From the NCBI RefSeq assembly GCF_003253115.1, contig NZ_QEQF01000010.1, forward strand, positions 16,223 through 80,222: a stretch of DNA of 64,000 nucleotides, read 5' to 3'. Each line of letters starts with the position of its first letter. Position 1 is the first letter of the stretch. The position numbers and the translations under genes are program-made. Shown one piece after another: positions 43,247 through 52,800 of the stretch. The notes under the pieces were generated by a model. That model did no database searches. It saw only the letters and a program-made list of their open reading frames with translations, and had not been told where the DNA came from. This DNA comes from Haemophilus_A paraphrohaemolyticus_A. GTDB taxonomy: Bacteria; Pseudomonadota; Gammaproteobacteria; Enterobacterales; Pasteurellaceae.

Positions 43247-43912
43247 CTAATTTTTAGAAACCAACCACCCCACGCCTCGCACATTTTTAATATACTCTTT
43301 ACCGATTTTCTTGCGTAAGGCGTGAATCAGAAAATCAATGGCGTTGCTCTCCACTTCATCGCCCCATGCGTAGATTTTATCTTCCAAGTCTGCACGAGAA
43401 TGGATAATCCCTGGTCTTGTCATCAAGGCTTGTAGAATGGCAAACTCTTTGTTGCTGAGCTCAATTGGCGTCGGTTGATCAGCGAGAGTAACTTGGTAGT
43501 TCGTCGGATTGAGGGTGATTGCACCGTTACTTAACAATGGCGTACTTTGTCCGCTTTGGCGACGCAGGACAGCGCGAATACGGGCAAGTAATTCGGACAA
43601 ATCAAAAGGCTTAATAATGTAATCGTCCGCCCCGCCATCTAAGCCTGCCAAGCGACTATCCAAATCATCATGTGCTGTGACAATCAACACAGGCGTATTA
43701 TTTTTTTCTTGTCGGAGATGTTTCAGTACTTGCAAACCATCTTGCCCTGGTAAACCCAAATCAAGCAACACCAAATCATATTGTTGGCTGTTTAATGCTT
43801 GTTCCGCTGTATTGCCGTTATTTACCCAATCCACCACATAACGGGCAGTTTTCAAGCCGTTCGATACTGCTTCTGCAATCATTTTGTCGTCTTCGACCAA
43901 TAAAATTCGCAT
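43247..43912 (-). CDS. QseB/FirR/PmrA-type response regulator
   Basis: OmpR-family transcription factor. The 221-aa protein has a receiver domain with the acidic pair ED at 8-9, phospho-acceptor Asp51 (LVLLDLGLPG) and Lys in the IIKPF motif, then a winged-helix DNA-binding domain (about 125-221, ending YIKNVRGVGWLVSKN). The segment YAWGDEVESNAIDFLIHALRKKIG is close to QseB and PmrA. It lies 34 bp upstream of the kinase gene and 91 bp downstream of the PepSY gene, with a hairpin in that gap. A likely target site lies upstream of the operon. Confidence 0.88.
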   Translation of the reverse strand: MRILLVEDDKMIAEAVSNGLKTARYVVDWVNNGNTAEQALNSQQYDLVLLDLGLPGQDGLQVLKHLRQEKNNTPVLIVTAHDDLDSRLAGLDGGADDYIIKPFDLSELLARIRAVLRRQSGQSTPLLSNGAITLNPTNYQVTLADQPTPIELSNKEFAILQALMTRPGIIHSRADLEDKIYAWGDEVESNAIDFLIHALRKKIGKEYIKNVRGVGWLVSKN

Positions 43913-43951
43913 AGTAAAAATGAAGGATTAAAAAATTGACGAGATTTTATC

Positions 43952-43978
43952 GAAAAATAGGCGGAAATACATCCGCCC
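43952..43978 (-). terminator. Attenuating hairpin between the PepSY gene and the regulator gene
   Basis: On the minus strand GGCGGA-TGTATT-TCCGCC (43977-43960) is followed by TATTTTT. As a partial terminator it would make the PepSY transcript more abundant than the regulator and kinase part. Confidence 0.6.
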
Positions 43979-44003
43979 AACATCGCACAATGCGAAGATA
44001 AGA

Positions 44004-44627
44004 TTAGTTTTGACGGAAACCGCCTTCATTTTGATGATGTTCGTGACGTTCACCTTTTTCAAAGCGATCGTGTTTATGATGTTTACCTTCATGTTTTTGT
44101 GGCATGTCAATAATTTGCCCGCTGTTTGCATCCATCGCAACTTTATAAACCACACCGTTATTTACGGTTTCGATTTTGTAGAATAATGTGCCACGTTTAT
44201 GTTCTAAGTCGGCTTCTGCCACTTTACCGCCAGTTTTTGCCACTGCGGCGTCCATTGCTTGAGCAAAGCTCACTTGTGGTGCAATATCTGCTGTTGGGCT
44301 AACTTTCACTGTTTTAGAGGCTTTGCTTTCCACACCTAAAATATCACCGCTTGCTGCGTCCACTGCCACTTTTTGTTTTTGACCGTTAGCAAACATTTCA
44401 ACTTCAAAATGATCTTTACCAAAGTAGTGATGTTTAAAATCGATACCTTTTACTTTCGCATCGGCACCGATTTTTGCTTGTGCTGCAGATAATGCTTGCG
44501 CTGCCGTGATTTTAGCTTTATCAAAAGCGTCTTGATCTTTTGGAGACATTGCATTTGCATTGATTGCACCGAAAGCCATGACGCCTGTTAATAATGTTGC
44601 TGCTAAAGTTTTTACTGATTTTTTCAT
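44004..44627 (-). CDS. Periplasmic PepSY-domain protein with His-rich tail
   Basis: The 207-aa protein has a signal peptide (cleavage likely after ANA at about residue 26). Two PepSY-like modules follow (about 35-105 and 115-190), seen as repeated AKITAAQAL...VDAASGDILGVE and SFAQAMDAA...MDANSGQIIDM patterns. The tail is rich in His, Glu and Lys (HEGKHHKHDRFEKGERHEHH), suggesting metal binding. It is first in an operon with a response regulator and sensor kinase, in the place where ygiW-type genes sit in related operons. It may bind a ligand for, or modulate, the sensor; this is inference. Confidence 0.82.
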   Translation of the reverse strand: MKKSVKTLAATLLTGVMAFGAINANAMSPKDQDAFDKAKITAAQALSAAQAKIGADAKVKGIDFKHHYFGKDHFEVEMFANGQKQKVAVDAASGDILGVESKASKTVKVSPTADIAPQVSFAQAMDAAVAKTGGKVAEADLEHKRGTLFYKIETVNNGVVYKVAMDANSGQIIDMPQKHEGKHHKHDRFEKGERHEHHQNEGGFRQN

Positions 44628-44718
44628 AAGTTGCTCCTTATAAGCATGTAAAAATAGTTTATTTTTATAGAGTTTAAAATCATTATGACCAAAAGCATCT
44701 CTGCTCTTGATGGTGTGT

Positions 44719-44751
44719 ATTCTAGAGAGGAAAAATTAGCGTAAAATTAGC
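44719..44751 (-). promoter_or_regulatory. Putative response-regulator box and promoter of the PepSY-regulator-kinase operon
   Basis: On the minus strand GCTAATTT occurs twice with exactly 11-bp period (44751-44744 and 44740-44733), followed after 8 bp by a -10-like TAGAAT (44724-44719). Direct repeats at 11 bp overlapping the -35 region are the layout of PmrA/OmpR-family activator sites. Autoregulation by the operon's own regulator is the simplest reading. Confidence 0.5.
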
Positions 44752-44878
44752 AAAACAAAATTTTTTATTTTTAGAAAAATTTTCAAATGACTTATGAAAA
44801 ATTACCGCTTGATTTAGCTTGCTCTTTGGCACACAATGAGACCAATTTTTATCTTTAAAGCAATAATAGGAAAACGTA

Positions 44879-45538
44879 ATGAACCAACAAGAAATGAAGA
44901 AAATTGCAGCGAAAGCAGCACTAAAATTTGTGACACCAGATACCATCGTTGGCGTGGGTAGCGGTTCAACCGTGAATTGCTTTATTGATGAATTAGCTTC
45001 AATGAAAGATGAAATTAAAGGTGCAGTGGCAGCATCGAAAGCTTCAGAAGAGCGTTTACGTGCGTTGGGCATTGAAGTGTTTAGTGCTAATGACGTTGTG
45101 GAATTAGATGTGTATATCGATGGTGCAGATGAAATTACCCCGCAAGGTGCAATGATTAAGGGCGGTGGGGCAGCATTAACCCGTGAAAAAATTGTGAGCT
45201 CTTTAGCGAAAAAATTTGTTTGTATCGTGGATAGTTCAAAACAAGTGGATATGCTTGGCTCAACTTTCCCATTGCCTGTGGAAGTAATTCCGATGGCTCG
45301 TTCTTATGTGGCTCGTCAGTTAGTTGCACTTGGCGGTTCTCCTGAATGGCGTGAAGGCGTGGTAACAGATAACGGTAATGTAATTTTAGACGTACACAAC
45401 TTCAAAATTTTTGAACCACTTAAAATGGAACACACCATCAACAATATCGCTGGTGTGGTTACCAACGGTATTTTTGCGCAACGTTTCGCGAACGTCACGA
45501 TTGTCGGCACGCCTGAAGGGGCAAAAATTATTGAATAA
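44879..45538 (+). CDS. rpiA: RpiA, ribose-5-phosphate isomerase A
   Basis: RpiA interconverts ribose-5-phosphate and ribulose-5-phosphate in the pentose phosphate pathway. The 219-aa protein, the usual length, has VGVGSGSTVNCFIDEL near the start, DVYIDGADEITPQGAMIKGGGAALTREKI with the catalytic acids, and a normal C-terminus. Start ATG 44,879 follows AGGAAAAC. It is divergent from the PepSY operon. serA lies downstream, as in E. coli where rpiA and serA are also neighbours, but with a terminator between. Confidence 0.97.
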   Translation: MNQQEMKKIAAKAALKFVTPDTIVGVGSGSTVNCFIDELASMKDEIKGAVAASKASEERLRALGIEVFSANDVVELDVYIDGADEITPQGAMIKGGGAALTREKIVSSLAKKFVCIVDSSKQVDMLGSTFPLPVEVIPMARSYVARQLVALGGSPEWREGVVTDNGNVILDVHNFKIFEPLKMEHTINNIAGVVTNGIFAQRFANVTIVGTPEGAKIIE

Positions 45539-45542
45539 GGTC

Positions 45543-45596
45543 AAGCGGTGGATTTTTGCAAAAGTTTTGCGAAATCGCACCGCTTTTTGTTTTTCA
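45543..45596 (+). terminator. USS-pair terminator of rpiA
   Basis: CAAGCGGTG and CACCGCTT arms (45543-45550 with 45578-45585), extended by GATTT/AAATC, then TTTTTGTTTTT. Another inverted USS-like pair used as a terminator. Confidence 0.8.
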
Positions 45597-45622
45597 CTTT
45601 AAACAAAATATAAGGAATAACT

Positions 45623-46852
45623 ATGGCTAAAGTTTCTCTCGACAAATCAAAAATCAAATTTTTATTACTCGAAGGCGTGCACCCAAACGCACTGGAAGTA
45701 TTAAAAGCGGCAGGCTACACCAACATTGAGTATCACAAAAAAGCACTAGATGGCGAAGAGCTTATCGAAGCAATTAAAGATGCACACTTTGTAGGCATTC
45801 GTTCGCGCACACATTTAACCAAAGAGATTTTAGAACACGCCCCAAAATTAGTGGCGGTAGGCTGTTTCTGTATCGGTACTAACCAAGTGGATTTAGCGGA
45901 AGCGAAACGTCGTGGTATCCCTGTGTTTAATGCACCGTTCTCAAATACCCGTTCTGTGGCGGAATTAGTGTTGGCAGAAATCATCTTGTTAATGCGTCAA
46001 GTACCGAAAGCGAATATGGAAGTACATCGCGGCGTGTGGAACAAATCGGCTGCGGGTGCAAATGAAGTACGTGGCAAAAAATTGGGTATTATCGGCTACG
46101 GACACATTGGTTCACAATTAAGCATTATTGCTGAAGCGGTGGGGATGCAGGTTTACTTCTATGACATTGAAAATAAATTACCGCTTGGCAATGCTCAACA
46201 AGTTGCAAGTTTGGATGAATTACTTGCAAGTTGTGATGCAATTTCTTTACATGTGCCAGAAAATGCCTCCACCAAGAATTTAATGAACGCAGAGCGTATT
46301 GCGAAATTGAAAAACGACTCAATTTTAGTGAATGCTGCACGTGGCACGGTAGTTGATATTGATGCCTTATCGGATCGTTTAGAAGCGAACACTTTACGCG
46401 GTGCAGCGATTGATGTATTCCCTGTTGAGCCAGCATCAATCAACGATCCGTTTGAATCGCCATTACGTAAATTTGACAACGTTATCTTAACGCCACACAT
46501 CGGTGGTTCAACGGCGGAAGCTCAAGAAAATATCGGTACAGAAGTGGCAAATAAATTTGTGAAATACTCCGATAACGGCTCAACCTTATCGGCAGTAAAC
46601 TTCCCTGAAGTATCACTCCCAGCCAACAACAATGCGAAACGTTTATTACACATTCACCAAAACAAACCAGGTATTCTAAATAAAATCAACCAAGTGTTTG
46701 TGGATCAAAACGTGAATATCGCTGGTCAATATTTACAAACAGATCCAGAAATTGGTTATGTAGTAATAGATGTTCAGCTTGAAGACAGCTCAGAAGCACT
46801 AAAACGCTTGAAAGAGATTGACGGTACAATTAAAGCGCGTGTGCTTTACTAG
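45623..46852 (+). CDS. serA: SerA, D-3-phosphoglycerate dehydrogenase
   Basis: SerA starts serine synthesis by oxidising 3-phosphoglycerate with NAD. The 409-aa protein (E. coli 410) has the NAD loop LGIIGYGHIGSQLSIIAEAVGM, the catalytic arginine region NAARGTVVDIDAL, the His region LTPHIGGSTAEAQENIG, and a C-terminal ACT domain (about 335-409) for serine feedback. Ribosome site AAGGAA before ATG 45,623. A terminator follows. Confidence 0.97.
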   Translation: MAKVSLDKSKIKFLLLEGVHPNALEVLKAAGYTNIEYHKKALDGEELIEAIKDAHFVGIRSRTHLTKEILEHAPKLVAVGCFCIGTNQVDLAEAKRRGIPVFNAPFSNTRSVAELVLAEIILLMRQVPKANMEVHRGVWNKSAAGANEVRGKKLGIIGYGHIGSQLSIIAEAVGMQVYFYDIENKLPLGNAQQVASLDELLASCDAISLHVPENASTKNLMNAERIAKLKNDSILVNAARGTVVDIDALSDRLEANTLRGAAIDVFPVEPASINDPFESPLRKFDNVILTPHIGGSTAEAQENIGTEVANKFVKYSDNGSTLSAVNFPEVSLPANNNAKRLLHIHQNKPGILNKINQVFVDQNVNIAGQYLQTDPEIGYVVIDVQLEDSSEALKRLKEIDGTIKARVLY

Positions 46853-46869
46853 TTCTCTAATTTGAATAT

Positions 46870-46899
46870 AACGGTTGAGTACTACTCAGCCGTTTTTTT
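46870..46899 (+). terminator. Terminator of serA
   Basis: AACGGTTGAGT (46870-46880) pairs with ACTCAGCCGTT (46884-46894) with one wobble pair, followed by a T-run. Confidence 0.8.
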
Positions 46900-47188
46900 A
46901 TTCATTTTTACTTAGTTTTTAAAACAAATCTTCGTGCTGTTTTTTGAATGTGGCACTTATTTAAAAAACTAAAATTTCAAGTTAATCAGTATAAATATCC
47001 ATATTAAAGACATTAATATAGAATAAAAGACTGCTCTTTTCATTAATTTCACGTGAAAATTTTATATTTCTCTTCTTTACTTTCTGATTACTTAGGCATA
47101 TTCTTCACGCTATGCGAATTATTCGCAACTTATTTGATTTATCTCAAGCAACTGTTTGCATTTTTAATTTTTTTAGAGGAACTTTTCC
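46900..47188. other. AT-rich intergenic region upstream of the NSS transporter
   Basis: No gene seen in this 289-bp stretch. It holds two perfect palindromes, TTTCACGTGAAA (47047-47058) and GCGAAT-T-ATTCGC (47114-47126), which are possible operator sites for the transporter gene. I do not recognise either. Confidence 0.35.
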
Positions 47189-48697
47189 GTGTCTAATCAA
47201 ACTACCCACAAACGCGAAACCTTCTCAGGTCGCCAAGCGTTTATTATGGCAGCCATCGGATCAGCTGTAGGCTTAGGGAACATCTGGCGTTTCCCTTATA
47301 CCACTTATGAAAATGGTGGCGGTGCATTTATCATTCCTTACATCGTGGCACTTTTAACCGCAGGGATTCCGCTACTTTTCTTGGACTTTGCGATTGGTCA
47401 TCGCCATCGTGCCGCCGCACCACTCTCATTCCGTCGCTTAAATAAACACTTTGAAGTGTTTGGTTGGTGGCAAGTAATGGTAAACGTCATCATCGGCTTA
47501 TACTACGCCGTCGTACTCGGCTGGGCAGCGATTTATACTTTCTTTTCATTTAGCAAAACTTGGGGCGATAAACCTGTTGATTTCTTCGTCGGTGAGTTCC
47601 TTAAAATGGGCGATATTGCACAAGGCGTGAGCTTTGATTTCGTTGGCTTAGTAACAGGCCCATTGATTGCCGTTTGGGTTGTTGCATTATTAGTATTAGC
47701 CCTTGGCGTACAAAAAGGGATTGCAAAAAGCTCAAGTATTTTAATGCCAGTATTGGTGGTGATGTTCGTGGCACTCGTGGTTTACTCATTAACGCTACCA
47801 GGAGCAGCGAAAGGCTTAGATGCGTTATTCACGCCAGATTGGTCAAAATTAGCAGATCCAAGCGTATGGATTGCAGCTTATGGGCAAATATTCTTCTCGC
47901 TTTCAATCTGTTTCGGGATTATGGTAACCTACTCTTCATACTTGAAAAAAGATTCAGACCTTACCAGCACAGGCTTAGTGGTTGGCTTTGCAAACTCAAG
48001 TTTTGAAGTGTTAGCAGGTATCGGTGTGTTCGCAGCGCTTGGCTTTATGGCAACGGCTGCAGGTCAAGAAGTAAGTGAGGTAGCGAAAGGTGGTATCGGT
48101 TTAGCCTTCTTCGCTTTCCCAACCATCATTAACGAAGCGCCAATGGGCACGGTTTTAGGCGTGTTATTCTTTGGTTCACTGACCTTTGCGGCATTAACTT
48201 CATTTATCTCAGTGATTGAGGTAATTATTGCTTCAATTCAAGACAAACTCAAAATGGGGCGTGTAACTGCGACTTTCCTGGTTGGCGTGCCAATGATGAT
48301 CGTCTCTGTGATCTTATTCGGTACCACAACAGGCTTACCGATGTTGGATGTAATGGATAAATTTGTGAACTACTTTGGTATTGTAGCGGTCGCTTTTGCT
48401 GCCTTAATTGCAATTGTAGCGAATGGCAAACTTAGCACATTAGGTCACCACATTAACAAAACTTCATCATTTAAAGTGGGCACAATTTGGCGTTTATGCG
48501 TAATCGTCACCACGGGAGTACTTGCCTTTATGTTGTTAAGCGAAGGTGTAAAAGTATTTACTGAAGGCTACGAAGGTTATCCAAGCTGGTTCGTAGATAC
48601 CTTCGGTTGGGGAATGGCAATTCTCTTAGTCATCGTGGCGTTTATCCTTTCTCGCTTACCGTGGAAAAACGAACCTGAATTTAACGTGGAGGAATAA
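47189..48697 (+). CDS. NSS-family sodium-dependent amino-acid transporter
   Basis: The NSS/SNF family couples sodium entry to uptake of amino acids. The 502-aa protein begins at GTG after AGAGGAAC and has about 12 membrane segments, with the family signature in TM1 (AAIGSAVGLGNIWRFPYTTYENGGGAF). The tiny gene immediately downstream is of the MetS small-subunit type, so methionine or alanine-type substrates are plausible, as for Corynebacterium MetPS. The substrate is not proven by sequence. Confidence 0.9.
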   Translation: MSNQTTHKRETFSGRQAFIMAAIGSAVGLGNIWRFPYTTYENGGGAFIIPYIVALLTAGIPLLFLDFAIGHRHRAAAPLSFRRLNKHFEVFGWWQVMVNVIIGLYYAVVLGWAAIYTFFSFSKTWGDKPVDFFVGEFLKMGDIAQGVSFDFVGLVTGPLIAVWVVALLVLALGVQKGIAKSSSILMPVLVVMFVALVVYSLTLPGAAKGLDALFTPDWSKLADPSVWIAAYGQIFFSLSICFGIMVTYSSYLKKDSDLTSTGLVVGFANSSFEVLAGIGVFAALGFMATAAGQEVSEVAKGGIGLAFFAFPTIINEAPMGTVLGVLFFGSLTFAALTSFISVIEVIIASIQDKLKMGRVTATFLVGVPMMIVSVILFGTTTGLPMLDVMDKFVNYFGIVAVAFAALIAIVANGKLSTLGHHINKTSSFKVGTIWRLCVIVTTGVLAFMLLSEGVKVFTEGYEGYPSWFVDTFGWGMAILLVIVAFILSRLPWKNEPEFNVEE

Positions 48698-48698
48698 T

Positions 48699-48791
48699 AT
48701 GAGCACATCAGCAATTTTAATGATGGTTGTGGCATTAGTCATCATCTGGGGCGGTTTAGTCCTCTCGATTAAACGTTTGCCGAAAGAGTAA
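48699..48791 (+). CDS. MetS-type small subunit of the NSS transporter (30 aa)
   Basis: A 30-codon frame starts at ATG 48,699, overlapping nothing and beginning one base after the transporter stop, with GGAGGAA in the end of the transporter gene as its ribosome site. The product is one membrane helix (AILMMVVALVIIWGGLVLSI) with a basic end KRLPKE, the pattern of MetS/MetNP small subunits that pair with NSS transporters. Too short for usual gene calling. Confidence 0.85.
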   Translation: MSTSAILMMVVALVIIWGGLVLSIKRLPKE

Positions 48792-48796
48792 AAAAT

Positions 48797-48830
48797 AAGG
48801 CTGATTGGTGAAAATCAATCAGCCTTTTAC
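48797..48830. terminator. Bidirectional terminator between the transporter operon and map
   Basis: AAGGCTGATTG (48797-48807) pairs perfectly with CAATCAGCCTT (48816-48826), T- and A-rich on both sides, between convergent genes. Confidence 0.8.
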
Positions 48831-48846
48831 TTTAAAGAATTAAATT

Positions 48847-49653
48847 TTACATATTCACCATGACACGCGAAATTCGCCCTTCGGCAATTTCTTCATCACG
48901 AATGGTCATCACTTCACAGCCATCTTTGGTCACCACAATTTGATGTTCATATTGAGCTGAGTGGCTACGGTCTTTGGTTTTTACCGTCCAACCATCATTC
49001 ATAGTGCGGATCTCTTTTTTGCCCGCATTGACCATCGGTTCAATCGTAAACACCATCCCTTCTTTTAACATTACGCCACCATCGTCACCGTTGTAGTGCA
49101 AGACTTGTGGATCGCAATGGAATTCCGTGCCTACACCATGTCCACAATATTCACGCACCACCGAGAAGCCCTCTTTTTCCACATATTTTTGAATCGCTGT
49201 GCCAATCTCTTTTAAGCGAATGCCTGGTTTTACTTGACGCAAGCCAATGTAAAGTGACTCTTGTGTTACTTCTAATAAGCGTTTATCGCGAATAGAAGGC
49301 TCGCCCACCACATACATTTTTGAGTTATCGCCGAAATAGCCGTCTTTGATCACTGTTACATCAATGTTCACGATGTCGCCTTTTTTCAGCTTTTTATCAT
49401 CACTTGGAATACCGTGGCAAACCACTTCATTGATGGAGATGCAGGTTGATTTTGGGAAACCGTGATAGTTTAAGCAGGCAGGAATCACTTTCTGCTCATT
49501 AACCATATATTCGTGGCAAATGCGGTCTAATTCACCCGTGCTCACCCCCTCTTTTACGTAGGGTTCGATCATCACTAACACATCGGAAGCTAGCTTGCAG
49601 GCTTCGCGAAGCTTCTCAATTTCTTGTTCGTTTCTTAATGGAATATTGCTCAT
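48847..49653 (-). CDS. map: Methionine aminopeptidase, type I
   Basis: Map removes the initiator methionine from nascent proteins. The start at 49,653 gives 268 aa, the usual length; the 20-codon extension was rejected. Metal ligands are seen in the pattern VNIDVTVIKDGYFGDNSKMY, GHGVGTEFHCDPQVLHY and FTIEPMVN. In E. coli map is divergent from rpsB; here it stands alone between two terminators, downstream of rpoC. Confidence 0.96.
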   Translation of the reverse strand: MSNIPLRNEQEIEKLREACKLASDVLVMIEPYVKEGVSTGELDRICHEYMVNEQKVIPACLNYHGFPKSTCISINEVVCHGIPSDDKKLKKGDIVNIDVTVIKDGYFGDNSKMYVVGEPSIRDKRLLEVTQESLYIGLRQVKPGIRLKEIGTAIQKYVEKEGFSVVREYCGHGVGTEFHCDPQVLHYNGDDGGVMLKEGMVFTIEPMVNAGKKEIRTMNDGWTVKTKDRSHSAQYEHQIVVTKDGCEVMTIRDEEIAEGRISRVMVNM

Positions 49654-49800
49654 AATCTTCTCTTTATCGTAAAACATTAAGGAGATTATACCTTTTTTCG
49701 GTGCAATCCCCAATTTTCTTCTACAAAATTTAATCCGTTCAGAAATAATTCTTTTTCTATTACTTCATCATCACTTTAGCAAAGATTTTCGGTTTAGCAT

Positions 49801-49840
49801 AAACAAAAACCCTCAGAACTCAAAGTCCTGAGGGCTTTTT
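49801..49840. terminator. Terminator of rpoBC
   Basis: CCCTCAG (49809-49815) pairs with CTGAGGG (49827-49833), extended by partial pairing, with T-runs on both strands (GGTTTTTGTTT on the minus strand). It lies 48 bp after the rpoC stop. Confidence 0.8.
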
Positions 49841-49887
49841 CTATCTTTGAGCGATGAGCTAAAAGCCCACTCTACAATGACTACGGA

Positions 49888-52800
49888 TTACTCTTCTGCA
49901 TCCATCTCTGCGTTTAATAACGCAGCTAAGCTTTGGGTTGCGTCGTCAGAGACGAACTCAAATTCTTCTTCAATGTCTGCATCAGTGGCAAAGCTGTTAG
50001 TTGGATTTGCAAAAGTTTCTGCAAAATCAACCGCTTGTCCTGCAGCTGCCGCAGCACGTTTTTCTGCACGTGCTTTGTGGTAAGCAAAACCTGTACCTGC
50101 TGGGATTAAACGACCAACGATAACGTTCTCTTTCAAACCACGTAATTCGTCTTGTTTACCTGCAACGGCTGCTTCGGTAAGTACACGGGTAGTTTCTTGG
50201 AACGATGCCGCTGAGATGAATGATTCAGTCGCCAATGATGCTTTGGTGATACCAAGCAATTCACGTTCAAATTCTACCAACGGTTTGCCTTCGGCTGCAC
50301 GTTTGCGGTTGGCAATTTTCACGCGTGCTACTTCTACTTGTTCTCCTTCGAGGAATTCTGAGTCGTAAGCGTTGGTGATGATTGCTTTACGCAACATTTG
50401 GCGAACGATAACTTCGATGTGTTTATCGTTAATTTTTACCCCTTGTAAGCGGTAAACTTCTTGTACTTCGTTCACGATGTAGTTGGTTACCGCGTGTACG
50501 CCACGTAAGCGTAAGATATCGTGCGGAGTTTCTGCACCATCAGAAATCACGTCACCACGTTGTACCATTTCGCCTTCGAATACGTTGAGTTGACGCCATT
50601 TTGGAATCATTTCTTCGTATGCTTCGCCCTCTGCAGGAGTGATTACTAAGCGGCGTTTACCTTTGGTTTCTTTACCGAATGAAACGATACCTGAGATTTC
50701 CGCAAGGATTGCTGGCTCTTTCGGTTTACGTGCTTCGAATAAGTCTGCAACGCGTGGAAGACCACCGGTAATATCTTTCGTACCCACAGATTCTTGTGGA
50801 ATACGTGCTAATGCTTCACCCACTGCGATTTCTGCACCATCATCAAGCGTTACAATCGCTTTACCCGGTAAGAAGTATTGTGCTGGAACATCTGTGCCAG
50901 GGATTAAGATATCATTACCGTTTGCATCCACTAAGCGTAATGCTGGACGTAAATCTTTACCTGCAGTTGCACGCTCACCCACATCTTGTACCACGATAGA
51001 TGATAAACCTGTTAATTCATCAGTTTGACGAGTAACGGTTAAACCATCGACGATGTCGCTGAATTGGATGCGACCTGATACCTCTGAGATAACTGGCATA
51101 GTATGCGGATCCCAGTTTGCAACTACTTCGCCTACTGCCACTTCATCGCCGTCGTGTTTAGAAAGCACTGCACCGTAAGGAACTTTATAGTTCTCTTTGG
51201 TACGACCGAAGGTGTCAATCACGGTTAATTCAGTGTTACGTGAAGTTAATACCAACTTACCATCTTTGTTAGTAACGAATTTCGCATTTGCTAACTTGAT
51301 CGTACCGTTGTTTTTCACTTGTACGCTAGACTCTTTGGCTGCCGCAGATGCCGCACCACCGATGTGGAACGTACGCATGGTTAACTGTGTACCTGGCTCA
51401 CCGATTGATTGTGCCGCAATAACACCCACTGCTTCACCTTGGTTGATAAGGTGACCGCGTGCCAAGTCACGTCCGTAACATTTCGCACACACACCGAAAT
51501 CGGTGTCACAAGTTACAACAGAACGTACTTTGATGCTATCAACAGAGTTCTCATCAATCACATCACACCATTTCTCATCGATTAAGGTGTTACGCGGAAT
51601 TAATACTTCTTCTGAACCTGGTTTTAATACATCTTCAGCCGCTACACGACCTAATACTAATTCGCGTAATGGTACTTTTTCATCACCACCTTCAATGTGT
51701 GGAGTCATTACGATACCTTCTGAAGTACCACAATCGTCTTCGATGATTACTAAGTCTTGTGCTACGTCTACTAAACGACGAGTTAAGTAACCAGAGTTCG
51801 CAGTTTTCAACGCCGTATCGGCAAGACCTTTACGTGCACCATGGGTTGAAATAAAGTACTGAAGAACGTTCAATCCTTCACGGAAGTTCGCCGTAATTGG
51901 GGTTTCGATGATCGAGCCATCTGGACGAGCCATCAAACCACGCATACCTGCTAACTGACGAATCTGTGCTGCAGAACCACGTGCACCAGAGTCTGCCATC
52001 ATAAAGATGCTGTTGAATGAAGCTTGTTTTTCTGGGTTACCCTCACGGTTAATCACTTCTTCCGTTGAAAGGTTGTCCATCATCGCTTTTGCCACGCGTT
52101 CGTTCGCCGCTGCCCAAATATCGATTACTTTGTTATAACGCTCACCTGCGGTTACAAGACCTGAGTTAAATTGCTCTTGGATCTCAGCAACTTCAGCTTC
52201 TGCTGCACGGATGATCTCTTCTTTTTGTGCTGGGATCACCATATCGTTGATACCCACTGATGCACCAGAACGTGCCGCATATGCGAAACCTGTGTACATT
52301 ACTTGGTCAGCAAGTAATACAGACTCTTTCAAGCCTAAACGACGGTAACATTCGTTGATGAGCTTAGAAATCGCTTTTTTACCTAACGTTTGGTTGAATA
52401 ATTTGTATGGCATACCTTTCGGTGCGATCATCCATAAAATTGCACGACCAACTGTGGTGTCGATTAATGAAGTTTTTGGTTCAAATTCTCCCGCTTCATT
52501 TTTCACATATTCAGTAATACGTACTTTAACGCGTGAATGTAGCTCTGCTTGACCTGTGCGGTATGCTTTTTCCGCCTCGCGTGGGTCTAAGAAGTACATC
52601 CCTTCGCCCTTACCGTTTACTTTCTCACGAGTCATATAGTACAAGCCTAATACAACGTCTTGAGACGGAACGATAATTGGATCACCACTTGCTGGTGAAA
52701 GTACGTTGTTGGTAGACATCATTAACGCACGTGCTTCTAACTGTGCTTCTAACGTTAATGGAACGTGAACCGCCATTTGGTCACCATCGAAGTCCGCGTT

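Noticed and set aside
49863..49875. AAGCCCACTCTAC downstream of rpoC as another GTAGGG-family copy
   Set aside because: Only one arm is present over a dozen bases; too short to call.
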